Below, in pieces: positions 1-5,800 of a stretch of DNA of 7,394 nucleotides. This DNA is from Chloroflexota bacterium (lineage in GTDB: Bacteria > Chloroflexota > Anaerolineae > Anaerolineales > UBA11579): the NCBI GenBank assembly GCA_003250455.1, contig QKGK01000477.1, positions 1 to 7,394 of the forward strand, in the 5' to 3' direction. How positions within the stretch are numbered: the first letter of the stretch is position 1; each line of letters begins with the position of its first letter. The notes under the pieces were generated by a model. The model did no database searches. It worked only from the letters and a program-made list of their open reading frames with translations, and was not told the origin of the DNA. The translations under genes and the position numbers were made by a program.

Positions 1-1
1 T

Positions 2-532
2 CATCCCATTCCCGCCCCAGTATGGCCGGAGGGCATCCAGATGCGCACCTTCCGCCCAGAGGATGCCAAAGCGGTTTACCTGGCGGACGATGAAGCCTTC
101 CAGGACCATTTCGGCTATGTGCCGGAGGATGAAGAGACCGGCTTCGCCCAGTTCAGCCATCACTTCTATGAAAATGAAGATTTCGATCCCGGATTCTTTT
201 TCCTGGCGATGGATGGCGATGAGATTGCCGGGTTCAGCCTGTGCCGCTCCAGAAGCCGTGAAGATGAAAACATGGGCTGGATCTCCTCCCTGGGGGTGCG
301 CCGCCCGTGGCGCAAGCGCGGCCTCGGCCTGGCTTTACTGCATCACTCCTTTGGCGTCATGCAGCAGGCTGGCAGGCTGCGGGCCGGCCTGGGCGTGGAC
401 GCCGAGAACCTCACCGGCGCACTGCGCCTGTACAAGAAAGCTGGCATGCACGTGCATTACCAGTACAACCTGTACGAAAAAGAGCTGCGCCCCGGCAAGG
501 AGCTTTCCACCGTCAGCGTGGATTCGGATTAG
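2..532 (+). CDS. GNAT family N-acetyltransferase, C-terminal part (5' end outside window)
   Basis: Acetyl-CoA-dependent N-acetyltransferase of the GNAT fold; acceptor unknown, cytosolic. The frame is open to the left edge, and the residues before the ATG at 41 include W-P-E-G-I, which looks like the linker plus first strand that opens the second domain of tandem GNAT proteins. I therefore read it as the C-terminal half of a two-domain enzyme. Counting from Met at 41, the acetyl-CoA loop is R91-K-R-G94-L-G96 after the strand ISSLGV, and residues 119-136 (V-D-A-E-N ... L-Y-K-K-A-G-M) form the usual motif B. An SD-like GGAGGG at 28-33 lies 7 bases before the ATG at 41, so a shorter 163-residue protein starting there is possible, but it would cut into the first beta strand and the GGAGGG is explained by the P-E-G codons. 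Ends in TAG, 33 bases before the HAD gene. Confidence 0.85.
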   Translation, partial: HPIPAPVWPEGIQMRTFRPEDAKAVYLADDEAFQDHFGYVPEDEETGFAQFSHHFYENEDFDPGFFFLAMDGDEIAGFSLCRSRSREDENMGWISSLGVRRPWRKRGLGLALLHHSFGVMQQAGRLRAGLGVDAENLTGALRLYKKAGMHVHYQYNLYEKELRPGKELSTVSVDSD

Positions 533-551
533 AATCAAGGAAAACGACGCG

Positions 552-557
552 AAAGGA
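552..557 (+). promoter_or_regulatory. Ribosome-binding site of the HAD gene
   Basis: AAAGGA lies 8 bases upstream of the ATG at 566, in the 33-base gap after the upstream TAG stop. It supports ATG 566 as the start. Confidence 0.6.
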
Positions 558-565
558 AACAATCG

Positions 566-1171
566 ATGGCGATCAAAACGATCATCTGGGATGTCGGCGG
601 CGTGCTGGAACGCACAGAAGACCCTGAGCCCCGCAGAGAACTGGCCGCCCGGCTGGGCACGGACGTGGATTCCCTCTCCGACCTGATCTTTGGCCGGACC
701 GATGGATACCGCACCCAACTGGGCAAGATCTCCAGGACCGAACATGAGGTCAACGTGGCCCGTACCCTGGGCATCCCGCCGGAAGAAGGGGGTGCACTCT
801 TTCGCACGTTCTTTGCCGGAGATCGTTTGGATACCGACCTGGTGGCGGCCATCCGCGCAATCAAGCCCGGTTACACTACCGCGGTACTCAGCAACTATGG
901 CGACCGCCTGCGTGAAAAGATCACCGGGATTTGGAAAATTGGCGACGCCTTCGACCACCTGGTGATCTCCGCGGAAGTCGGCGTGATGAAGCCCGACCCG
1001 AAGATCTACCAGATCGTCCTGGAAGCTACCAGCAGCCAACCGCATGAGGCTGTCTTTATCGACGACGCGCCTGAAAACATCGCTGCCGCCCAGGCATTGG
1101 GGATGCACGCCATCCGTTTTACTTCGCCGCAGGCAGCCATCCAGCAGTTACACGCCCTGCTGGCCGAATAA
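566..1171 (+). CDS. HAD-superfamily hydrolase (subfamily IA-like)
   Basis: A 201-residue cytosolic HAD-fold hydrolase, probably a phosphatase acting on a small phosphorylated metabolite; substrate unknown. All four HAD motifs are visible: motif I W-D9-V-G-G-V-L with nucleophile D9; motif II L-S109-N; motif III around K142 in V-M-K-P-D-P-K-I-Y; motif IV F-I-D166-D167-A with N171 following. Residues about 15-90 are the helical cap expected of subfamily IA. Length is normal. Oddity: the second Asp of the canonical DxD is Gly11, as in other GGVL-type HAD proteins, so the usual general acid is missing and the exact reaction is uncertain. The ATG at 566 is preceded by AAAGGA at 552-557 with 8 bases spacing, supporting this start. 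The next gene begins 25 bases downstream. HAD genes near acetyltransferases and transporters are common and do not identify a pathway. Confidence 0.9.
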   Translation: MAIKTIIWDVGGVLERTEDPEPRRELAARLGTDVDSLSDLIFGRTDGYRTQLGKISRTEHEVNVARTLGIPPEEGGALFRTFFAGDRLDTDLVAAIRAIKPGYTTAVLSNYGDRLREKITGIWKIGDAFDHLVISAEVGVMKPDPKIYQIVLEATSSQPHEAVFIDDAPENIAAAQALGMHAIRFTSPQAAIQQLHALLAE

Positions 1172-1196
1172 TCAAACACAGAAATTTAGTAAGCGC

Positions 1197-2483
1197 ATGA
1201 AACTATATAACACACTCCAATCCCGCCTCCGCCAGCTGCGCAGCTACGACCGCTCGGTCAAGCTGTTCTTACTGGTCCCCATCCTGTTTGGGATGTACTA
1301 CGCCGTAAAGGGGTTGTTCTTCAACTTCTACATCCTCGCCCTGGGATACGACAAAAGCTTCCTCGGACTGGCCAACAGCATGACCCCCGCGGCCACGCTG
1401 GTACTGGCCTTCCCGCTGGGGGTGCTCACCGACCGCATCGGCCGCAAGCGCGCCGTCTTTTCCGGGATGGTCCTGCTGGCTTTCAGCTACCTGATGTTCC
1501 TGTTGGTGCAGGACCGCACGCTCATCCTGGTGACGCTGTTTGTCTCCGGTATCGGCGAATCGCTCTACTTTGTCGCCGCTACCCCGCTTCTCACCCGCCT
1601 GACCACCCCGCAGAACCGGGTGACCGTATTCAGCCTGCGGTCGGCATTCTTTACTTTTGCCGGTGTCTTTGGCAGCTATGTGGGCGGGCAGATGCCCCTG
1701 TGGTTCGACTCCCTGCTGCACATCGAACCGGGGAGTTTTGCCAGCTACCGCGGCGTGCTGATGAGCGCCTTTGGCATCCTGCTGCTCAGCCTGATCCCGG
1801 TATCCATGATCCCGCGCGGGGTGGGTGAAACCCAGGCGACCTCGCCGGTCAAGCCGACCAACAAAACGGTTTGGGAAAGTATGCAAATTATTTTACGAAA
1901 GAAAATAATTTGGCAATTATTCTTTCCAAACTTGGCTATCGGGATGGGTGCAGCCCTGATGGTGCCATACCTCAACATCTTCCTGGTCGAGAGCTTTCAT
2001 ATTTCCGACCAGACCCTGGGCACGCTTTTCTCCCTCTCCGCACTGATCACCGGGGCAGGCACGCTGATCGCACCCTGGCTTTCCCGCCGCCTGGGTTCGC
2101 GCATCTACGCCCTGGTGGTAGCGCAAGGCTCCAGCCTGCTGTTCCTGCTGATGCTGGGCTTTTCTCCCTGGCTGGGATTGGCCGTGATCGGCTTTTGGGG
2201 CCGCAACGTGCTGATGAACATGGCACAGCCGCTCTATAACGCCTTTTCGATGGAACAGGTCGCCGAAAACGAGCAGGGCACGCTCAGCAGCATGCTCTCG
2301 CTTTCCTGGCAGGTCGGCGGGGCCGTCATGCCGGTCGTCTCCGGCTACATCCAGGAGCACTTTGGCTTCCCGCCCATCTTCATCACCACCAGCATCCTGT
2401 ACGCCCTCTCCACGGTGATGATCTGGCGTTTCTTCAAAGACAGTGAAACCCCGCTGCCCTCCGCAGCAGCTGCGCTTTCCTAA
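1197..2483 (+). CDS. Major facilitator superfamily (MFS) transporter
   Basis: Inner-membrane secondary transporter of 428 residues, a normal MFS length, with about 12 hydrophobic segments (roughly 23-45, 58-78, 86-104, 107-127, 145-165, 186-204, then 236-260, 272-293, 302-321, 325-345, 362-385, 391-411). The loop between helices 2 and 3 carries motif A, G75-V-L-T-D79-R-I-G82-R-K-R85. Helix 5 has G159-S-Y-V-G163-G164, resembling the antiporter motif C but without its proline. Substrate cannot be inferred. The frame is open back to 1044, but that stretch is antisense-free HAD coding sequence in another frame; ATG 1197 is the only sensible start, although it has no clear SD. The central cytoplasmic linker (about 205-235) ends in an AT-rich codon cluster with a perfect inverted repeat (separate entry). 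The stop TAA is fused to the RBS of the next gene, so the two are probably co-translated. Confidence 0.9.
   Translation: MKLYNTLQSRLRQLRSYDRSVKLFLLVPILFGMYYAVKGLFFNFYILALGYDKSFLGLANSMTPAATLVLAFPLGVLTDRIGRKRAVFSGMVLLAFSYLMFLLVQDRTLILVTLFVSGIGESLYFVAATPLLTRLTTPQNRVTVFSLRSAFFTFAGVFGSYVGGQMPLWFDSLLHIEPGSFASYRGVLMSAFGILLLSLIPVSMIPRGVGETQATSPVKPTNKTVWESMQIILRKKIIWQLFFPNLAIGMGAALMVPYLNIFLVESFHISDQTLGTLFSLSALITGAGTLIAPWLSRRLGSRIYALVVAQGSSLLFLLMLGFSPWLGLAVIGFWGRNVLMNMAQPLYNAFSMEQVAENEQGTLSSMLSLSWQVGGAVMPVVSGYIQEHFGFPPIFITTSILYALSTVMIWRFFKDSETPLPSAAAALS
1884..1912 (+). repeat. Perfect 11-bp A/T-rich inverted repeat inside the MFS gene
   Basis: Left arm CAAATTATTTT (1884-1894), loop ACGAAAG (1895-1901), right arm AAAATAATTTG (1902-1912); all 11 positions pair. 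It lies over codons 230-239 of the transporter, where the cytoplasmic linker meets the seventh membrane segment. An alternative hairpin uses the right arm differently: AATAATT (1904-1910) with AATTATT (1915-1921) around loop TGGC, extended by GAAAG (1897-1901) with CTTTC (1922-1926) across a 2-base bulge. No U-tract follows, so it is not a standard terminator. Function unknown; chance from AT-rich Ile/Lys/Phe codons is possible. Confidence 0.6.
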
Positions 2484-2489
2484 GGAGGA
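2482..2489 (+). promoter_or_regulatory. Strong ribosome-binding site of the HEAT-like gene
   Basis: AAGGAGGA lies 3 bases before the ATG at 2493 (core AAGGAGG about 4 bases away) and overlaps the TAA stop (2481-2483) of the MFS gene. This is the strongest SD in the window; the overlap suggests translational coupling of the two genes. Confidence 0.75.
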
Positions 2490-2492
2490 GAA

Positions 2493-3389
2493 ATGAAATC
2501 CGAGTTCCACATCCTGCTCCGGGATATCCAGGCTGCCGCCCGCATCGGCCACCCCGATTCGCTCTACGCCGCCCTGGACGGTCTCCTGGACCTGCCGCAG
2601 TTCAGCGGAAACCACCCCATCCCGGAGACCACCCTCCAGCAGATCATCCTGCCGATCGGGCGGGCATTGGCGCGGCCGCGCATCAATGCCGCCACCCTGC
2701 GCCCGCTGACCAATCATTCCCATGCAGTTTTCCGGGCGACCGCGGCTGCAGCCCTCACGCTTCAATACCTCCAGGGCATCAACGGCACCACCCTGAAAGA
2801 CCTGACCGCCCTGGCGCAGGACCCGCGCGATGATGTGCGCGAAGCCATCCGCATCGCCCTTGTGCACCATCCGGAGGACGATGCTCAGATGCTGGATACG
2901 CTCTATGAGACCTGGCTGGCTTCCTCTTCCCTGCGGCTGCAAACCCTGGCGCTGGGGATCCTCCCCCAACTGCAGGAGACAGCTATCCTGGAAAAGCTGC
3001 AACAGCTCCGGGAGCTTTCCCTTGCGCCCAACCCGGAATTCAGGAAGCTCCTGGCAAACACCCTGTCGCAGCTGGCTGCCGGGCTGTACCCCAACGAGGT
3101 ACTGGAACTGCTGGCAAATTGGGCTGTCCAGGCGGAACCGGACACCTGGCTGATCGGCCGCTGCCTTTCCAAATCCTGGGCTGCTGCCTACCCCCAGCAG
3201 GCCCTGGCTTTGCTGGAAACGCTGGCCGCCCATGTGGGGCCAAACAAGCAAATCCGCAAAGCCCTGCTCAATCTGTACCAGTATGGCGCACAGGCCGAAG
3301 TAATGGCGGCCGTTCAGGCCTGGAAGGGGTCAGAAAACCCGCAGCTCAGCGCGGCAGGCCGCGACGAGAAATTGATCACAAAACTATAA
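2493..3389 (+). CDS. HEAT-like alpha-solenoid protein, function unknown
   Basis: A 298-residue protein, predicted soluble, with no signal peptide or membrane segment. It is almost entirely helical, rich in Leu and Ala, and reads as repeated pairs of amphipathic helices. The clearest HEAT-like units are around 78-92 (F-R-A-T-A-A-A-A-L), 110-123 (D-P-R-D-D-V-R-E-A-I-R-I-A-L), 145-160 (L-R-L-Q-T-L-A-L-G-I-L) and 181-196 (P-E-F-R-K-L-L-A-N-T-L). Such solenoids usually bind proteins, nucleic acids or ligands; no catalytic motif is visible. A distant link to DNA-alkylation-repair-type HEAT proteins is conceivable but I see no specific residues for it. The start is fixed by a strong SD. It sits 9 bases after the MFS gene and 9 bases before the Eis-like gene, with both stops fused to SD sequences, so it is tightly coupled to a transporter and an acetyltransferase; whether it partners with either is unknown. 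Confidence 0.8.
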   Translation: MKSEFHILLRDIQAAARIGHPDSLYAALDGLLDLPQFSGNHPIPETTLQQIILPIGRALARPRINAATLRPLTNHSHAVFRATAAAALTLQYLQGINGTTLKDLTALAQDPRDDVREAIRIALVHHPEDDAQMLDTLYETWLASSSLRLQTLALGILPQLQETAILEKLQQLRELSLAPNPEFRKLLANTLSQLAAGLYPNEVLELLANWAVQAEPDTWLIGRCLSKSWAAAYPQQALALLETLAAHVGPNKQIRKALLNLYQYGAQAEVMAAVQAWKGSENPQLSAAGRDEKLITKL

Positions 3390-3393
3390 GGAA
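3388..3393 (+). promoter_or_regulatory. Ribosome-binding site of the Eis-like gene
   Basis: AAGGAA, 5 bases before the ATG at 3399, overlaps the TAA stop (3387-3389) of the HEAT-like gene. It repeats the TAAGGA arrangement seen at 2481. Confidence 0.65.
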
Positions 3394-3398
3394 TCCCG

Positions 3399-4256
3399 AT
3401 GGACAAGAAGAACATCCCCCAAAAACTGGAAGACGGCCTGGTGCTGCGCAGCGCAACCCCGGACGATGTGGAAGCGATAGCCCAGTTCAACGGCATCATG
3501 CACGTGGACCCCGGGGAAGATTTTGTAGAACATATTGCCCTGTGGACGCGCGACCTGGGCAATGGTAAACACCCGACTGCCCAGGCAAGCGACTTCACCG
3601 TGGTGGAAGACACCAGCACTGGCAAGATCGTCTCCACCCTGTGCCTGATCGGCCAGACCTGGGCTTACGAAGGCATCGAGTTCCCGGTAGGCCGCCCGGA
3701 ACTGGTCGGCACCCTGGAAGAATACCGCCGCCGCGGCCTGATCCGCAAGCAGTTCGAGGTCGTTCACCAATGGAGCGCCGAACGCGGCCAGGTCTTGCAG
3801 TTCATCACCGGCATCCCCTGGTACTACCGCCAGTTCGGCTACGAGATGGCCGTCAACCTTGGGCGGTCAGCGGCAGGGGTATCCTGCCAATATCCCGGAT
3901 CTGAAAAAGGACGAGGAAGAGCCTTTCAGCTTCCGCCAGGCAGAAGAAAAAGACCTGCCTTTCATCGCGGACCTGTACCGGAAATCCTGCCGCCGCCATT
4001 TGCTCTCCTGCGTGCGGGATGCCGACACCTGGCTGTACGAGCTGAAAACCCGCACCCCCCATTCCAGCTATACCTGGGATATGTGGATGATCGAATCACC
4101 GGAAGGCGAAAGCGTTGGCTATTTGTTCACCGTCCCCACAATCTACGGAGGAAAGGTTTATCTCCGCACCGTGGAAGTGGCAGAAGGGATTTCCTGGTTC
4201 GAGCTCGCCCACCCGCTGCTGCGGCAAATCCGCAAGATCGGAGAGTCTTACGTTGA
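3399..4256 (+). CDS. N-terminal fragment of the Eis-like acetyltransferase (first GNAT domain, then out-of-frame tail)
   Basis: The open frame gives 285 residues, but only about residues 1-154 (to base 3860) are authentic. They hold a complete GNAT domain: opening strand L-V-L-R-S-A-T-P-D-D (14-23), core strand V-G-T-L (103-106) followed by the acetyl-CoA loop E-E-Y-R110-R-R-G113-L-I, and the closing G-I-P-W-Y-Y-R-Q-F-G-Y-E-M (138-150), a signature of this GNAT group. Beyond base 3863 the frame yields a Pro/Arg-rich sequence that matches nothing and lies antiparallel in reading phase to the real second domain. The start at ATG 3399 has an AAGGAA five bases upstream. If translated as is, the fragment could still fold as a lone GNAT domain with an unstructured tail. 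Confidence 0.6.
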   Translation: MDKKNIPQKLEDGLVLRSATPDDVEAIAQFNGIMHVDPGEDFVEHIALWTRDLGNGKHPTAQASDFTVVEDTSTGKIVSTLCLIGQTWAYEGIEFPVGRPELVGTLEEYRRRGLIRKQFEVVHQWSAERGQVLQFITGIPWYYRQFGYEMAVNLGRSAAGVSCQYPGSEKGRGRAFQLPPGRRKRPAFHRGPVPEILPPPFALLRAGCRHLAVRAENPHPPFQLYLGYVDDRITGRRKRWLFVHRPHNLRRKGLSPHRGSGRRDFLVRARPPAAAANPQDRRVLR

Positions 4257-4746
4257 AAAAGGCTGGGTGGAAGGAGACAATAAAGAATTCACCGGCTACT
4301 CCTTCGACCTGGGCGCAGACCACCCGCTCTACCACATGATCCCCAACCGCCTGCCGCTCAAGTTCGACCCTTACGCCTACTACATCCGCGTCCCCGACCT
4401 GCCGGGCTTTCTCAAGCTGATCTCTCCTGTACTGGAAGAGCGCCTGGCGCAGTCCTACATGGTGGGGCACACCGGCGAGCTGACCCTCAATTTTTTCCGA
4501 GGCGGGCTCAGGATGGACTTTGAAAAAGGCAAGATCAAGGAGATCACCCCCTGGCAGATAAAAGTCGGGGAACGGCCCTCCGCCCACTTCCCGGACCTGA
4601 CCTTCCTGCAGCTGGTGTTTGGCTACCGTGACGTCCAGGCGCTGGAAGACGCTTTTCCAGACCTGTATTATCCCAAGGAAGGCACCAAGCCGCTGCTGAA
4701 GATATTGTTCCCGCGCAAGCCTTCCAGAGTGTTGGATCTCGGCTGA
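3859..4746 (+). CDS. C-terminal fragment of the Eis-like acetyltransferase (second GNAT-like and SCP2-like domains)
   Basis: Continuation of the gene in the next frame, opening at a TTG at 3859 that has no SD and is unlikely to be a true start. In repaired numbering, residues about 175-330 form the second GNAT-like domain (F-S-F-R-Q-A-E-E-K-D-L-P-F-I opening; strands W-M-I-E, V-G-Y-L-F-T-V and Y-L-R-T-V-E-V). Residues about 335-448 resemble the SCP2-like domain of Eis proteins: P-G-F-L-K-L-I-S-P-V-L-E-E-R-L (335-349), G-E-L-T-L (359-363), and F-L-Q-L-V-F-G-Y-R (402-410) followed by F-P-D-L and L-L-K-I-L-F-P. In Eis the chain end contributes to catalysis; here it ends in D-L-G. Ends in TGA, 76 bases before the next gene. 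Confidence 0.65.
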   Translation: MGGQRQGYPANIPDLKKDEEEPFSFRQAEEKDLPFIADLYRKSCRRHLLSCVRDADTWLYELKTRTPHSSYTWDMWMIESPEGESVGYLFTVPTIYGGKVYLRTVEVAEGISWFELAHPLLRQIRKIGESYVEKGWVEGDNKEFTGYSFDLGADHPLYHMIPNRLPLKFDPYAYYIRVPDLPGFLKLISPVLEERLAQSYMVGHTGELTLNFFRGGLRMDFEKGKIKEITPWQIKVGERPSAHFPDLTFLQLVFGYRDVQALEDAFPDLYYPKEGTKPLLKILFPRKPSRVLDLG

Positions 4747-4756
4747 TCTCAGCATC

Positions 4757-4771
4757 GCCGGAGGATCCGGC
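4757..4771 (+). other. Small GC-rich stem-loop in the 76-base gap
   Basis: GCCGGA (4757-4762) pairs perfectly with TCCGGC (4766-4771) around a GGA loop, ten bases after the TGA of the Eis-like gene. No U-tract follows, so it is not a normal intrinsic terminator. It could protect or process the mRNA, or be chance. It also holds GGAGG (4760-4764), 8 bases before an out-of-frame ATG at 4773. Confidence 0.35.
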
Positions 4772-4810
4772 AATGCCAAATGAGCAGGCACAGCTTGTTT
4801 GGCCAAGCAC

Positions 4811-4815
4811 AAGGA
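4811..4815 (+). promoter_or_regulatory. Ribosome-binding site deciding the start of the second tandem GNAT gene
   Basis: AAGGA lies 7 bases before the ATG at 4823. It favours ATG 4823 over the in-frame TTG at 4799, which has no SD and would place the SD within the coding sequence. Confidence 0.6.
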
Positions 4816-4822
4816 AAAAAAG

Positions 4823-5770
4823 ATGTGTTTCATCAAAAAGAAAATCACCCATGATGATGTTTACTGGCGCGCGCGTACCTTTCTGCGCCAGGTGTATATC
4901 CTGAATGACTGCAAACCGCTCAGTTGGCCTGCCATGCGGCTGGATTACTGGAGATACCACGTTACCGCCATCGACAACCATAAAAAAGAGGCTGCCCCCA
5001 TCCTGTGGGAAACCACGGAAGGGGAGATCGTCGCCGCCATCTTCCCGGAAGGTCCCGGCCATGCCCATCTGCAGTATCACCCGGATCACTACTCCGCTGA
5101 ACTGGTGGAGGAGATGGTGGCCGAAGCCGAAACCGGCTTTTACCGGATCACAGATAAAGGGACAAAACGCCTGATCGTCTGGTGCCACGATGATGACACC
5201 CTGCGCCAGACCGTGCTTACCCGACACGGCTTTGCCCGCGGCGATAACTGGGAATGGGACGAACGTCAGCGCGCCCGCAATCTGGTAGACCAGCCTTTGC
5301 CGGAGTTCCCCACCGCGCAAGGCTACACGATCCGCTCGCTGGGCGGGATGGAAGAAATCCCCTCCCGCAGTTGGGCTTCGTGGCGCGCCTTCCACCCGGA
5401 TGCGCCGGACGAGGACTACGAAGGTTGGGACTGGTATCCAAACAACATCCAGACCCAGCCCATGTACCGGCGGGACCTGGATATCGTCGCCATCGCCCCG
5501 GACGGAGAGGTGGCCGCCTTTACCACCCTGTGGTACGACGACGTCACCCGCGCCGGCTACTTCGAACCGGTGGGCACCGTCCCGGAACACCAGCGCAAAG
5601 GGCTGGCAAAATCCGTGATCTGTGAAGGGATGCGCCGGATCAAAGCGATGGGCGCGGTCAGCATTAACATCAGCGGACACTCCATCCCGGCCAATAAAGT
5701 TTATGCCGCCGTTGCCTCCGAAGACTGCCTGGTATATGCCCCGTGGATCAAGGAGTGGGCCGACGAATAA
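4823..5770 (+). CDS. Tandem-domain GNAT family N-acetyltransferase
   Basis: A 315-residue cytosolic acetyltransferase with two GNAT-like halves. The N-terminal half (about 10-150) opens with D-D-V-Y-W-R-A-R-T-F-L-R and contains strands and helices of the fold but no clear acetyl-CoA loop, so it is probably structural or substrate-binding. The C-terminal half (about 165-312) is the likely active domain: strand I-V-A-I-A-P-D-G-E-V-A-A-F (221-233), then F-E-P-V-G-T-V-P-E-H-Q257-R-K-G260-L-A262, the canonical Q/R-x-x-G-x-G/A site, and the closing A-N-K-V-Y (290-294) and P-W-I-K-E-W (307-312). The acceptor is unknown. The 76-base gap upstream is the longest in the window. The stop TAA (5768-5770) is in the same frame as the following MFS gene, with no other stop between them. 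Confidence 0.88.
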   Translation: MCFIKKKITHDDVYWRARTFLRQVYILNDCKPLSWPAMRLDYWRYHVTAIDNHKKEAAPILWETTEGEIVAAIFPEGPGHAHLQYHPDHYSAELVEEMVAEAETGFYRITDKGTKRLIVWCHDDDTLRQTVLTRHGFARGDNWEWDERQRARNLVDQPLPEFPTAQGYTIRSLGGMEEIPSRSWASWRAFHPDAPDEDYEGWDWYPNNIQTQPMYRRDLDIVAIAPDGEVAAFTTLWYDDVTRAGYFEPVGTVPEHQRKGLAKSVICEGMRRIKAMGAVSINISGHSIPANKVYAAVASEDCLVYAPWIKEWADE

Positions 5771-5800
5771 TGCTGCCCGCTTTCACCACCGGATAAGCCT

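Larger units (their letters stand above)
3399..4746 (+). pseudogene. Eis-like GNAT acetyltransferase, interrupted by a +1 frameshift
   Basis: Taken together, two overlapping frames encode one protein of 448 residues after removal of one G from the GGG at 3861-3863. The repaired junction reads N-L-G-G-Q-R-Q-G-Y and runs smoothly from the first acetyltransferase domain into the second. Order: GNAT domain (about 12-153), second GNAT-like domain (about 175-330), SCP2-like C-terminal domain (about 335-448). This is the three-domain layout of Eis-type acetyltransferases (about 400 residues), which acetylate amines on aminoglycosides, peptides or proteins; the acceptor here is unknown. Sequence quality on both sides of the break looks fully conserved, with no second lesion, so the break is a sequencing error, a recent mutation or, less likely, recoding. 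Without a shift, the first frame runs 101 codons into an Arg/Pro-rich tail ending at 4256. Confidence 0.8.

Noticed and set aside
41..532. ATG 41 as the true start of the first GNAT gene, with GGAGGG at 28-33
   Set aside because: The in-frame sequence upstream continues the typical W-P-E-G-I linker and first beta strand, so the gene very probably starts before the window. Not fully excluded.
521..536. GATTC/GAATC inverted repeat across the first stop codon as a terminator
   Set aside because: Only 5 bp, AT-rich, no U-tract; too weak to support.
335..1108. Open frame on the - strand (257 codons)
   Set aside because: Antisense to the GNAT end and the HAD gene with intact catalytic motifs; no protein family visible.
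1044..1196. Upstream extension of the first MFS gene to ATG 1044
   Set aside because: It would overlap the HAD motif IV region in another frame, and the extra residues do not look like MFS sequence.
1884..1926. Intrinsic terminator or mobile-element end at the AT-rich inverted repeat
   Set aside because: No U-tract follows, no target-site duplication is seen, and the MFS reading frame and fold continue without a break.
1917..3251. Long open frame on the - strand (444 codons)
   Set aside because: It lies opposite the MFS and HEAT-like genes, which have recognisable features and SDs. Its translation is rich in Gln, Gly and Arg with no domain; typical antisense shadow in high-GC DNA.
4544..5680. 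Long open frame on the - strand (378 codons)
   Set aside because: Antisense to the SCP2-like domain and the tandem GNAT gene; no recognisable motif and no SD.
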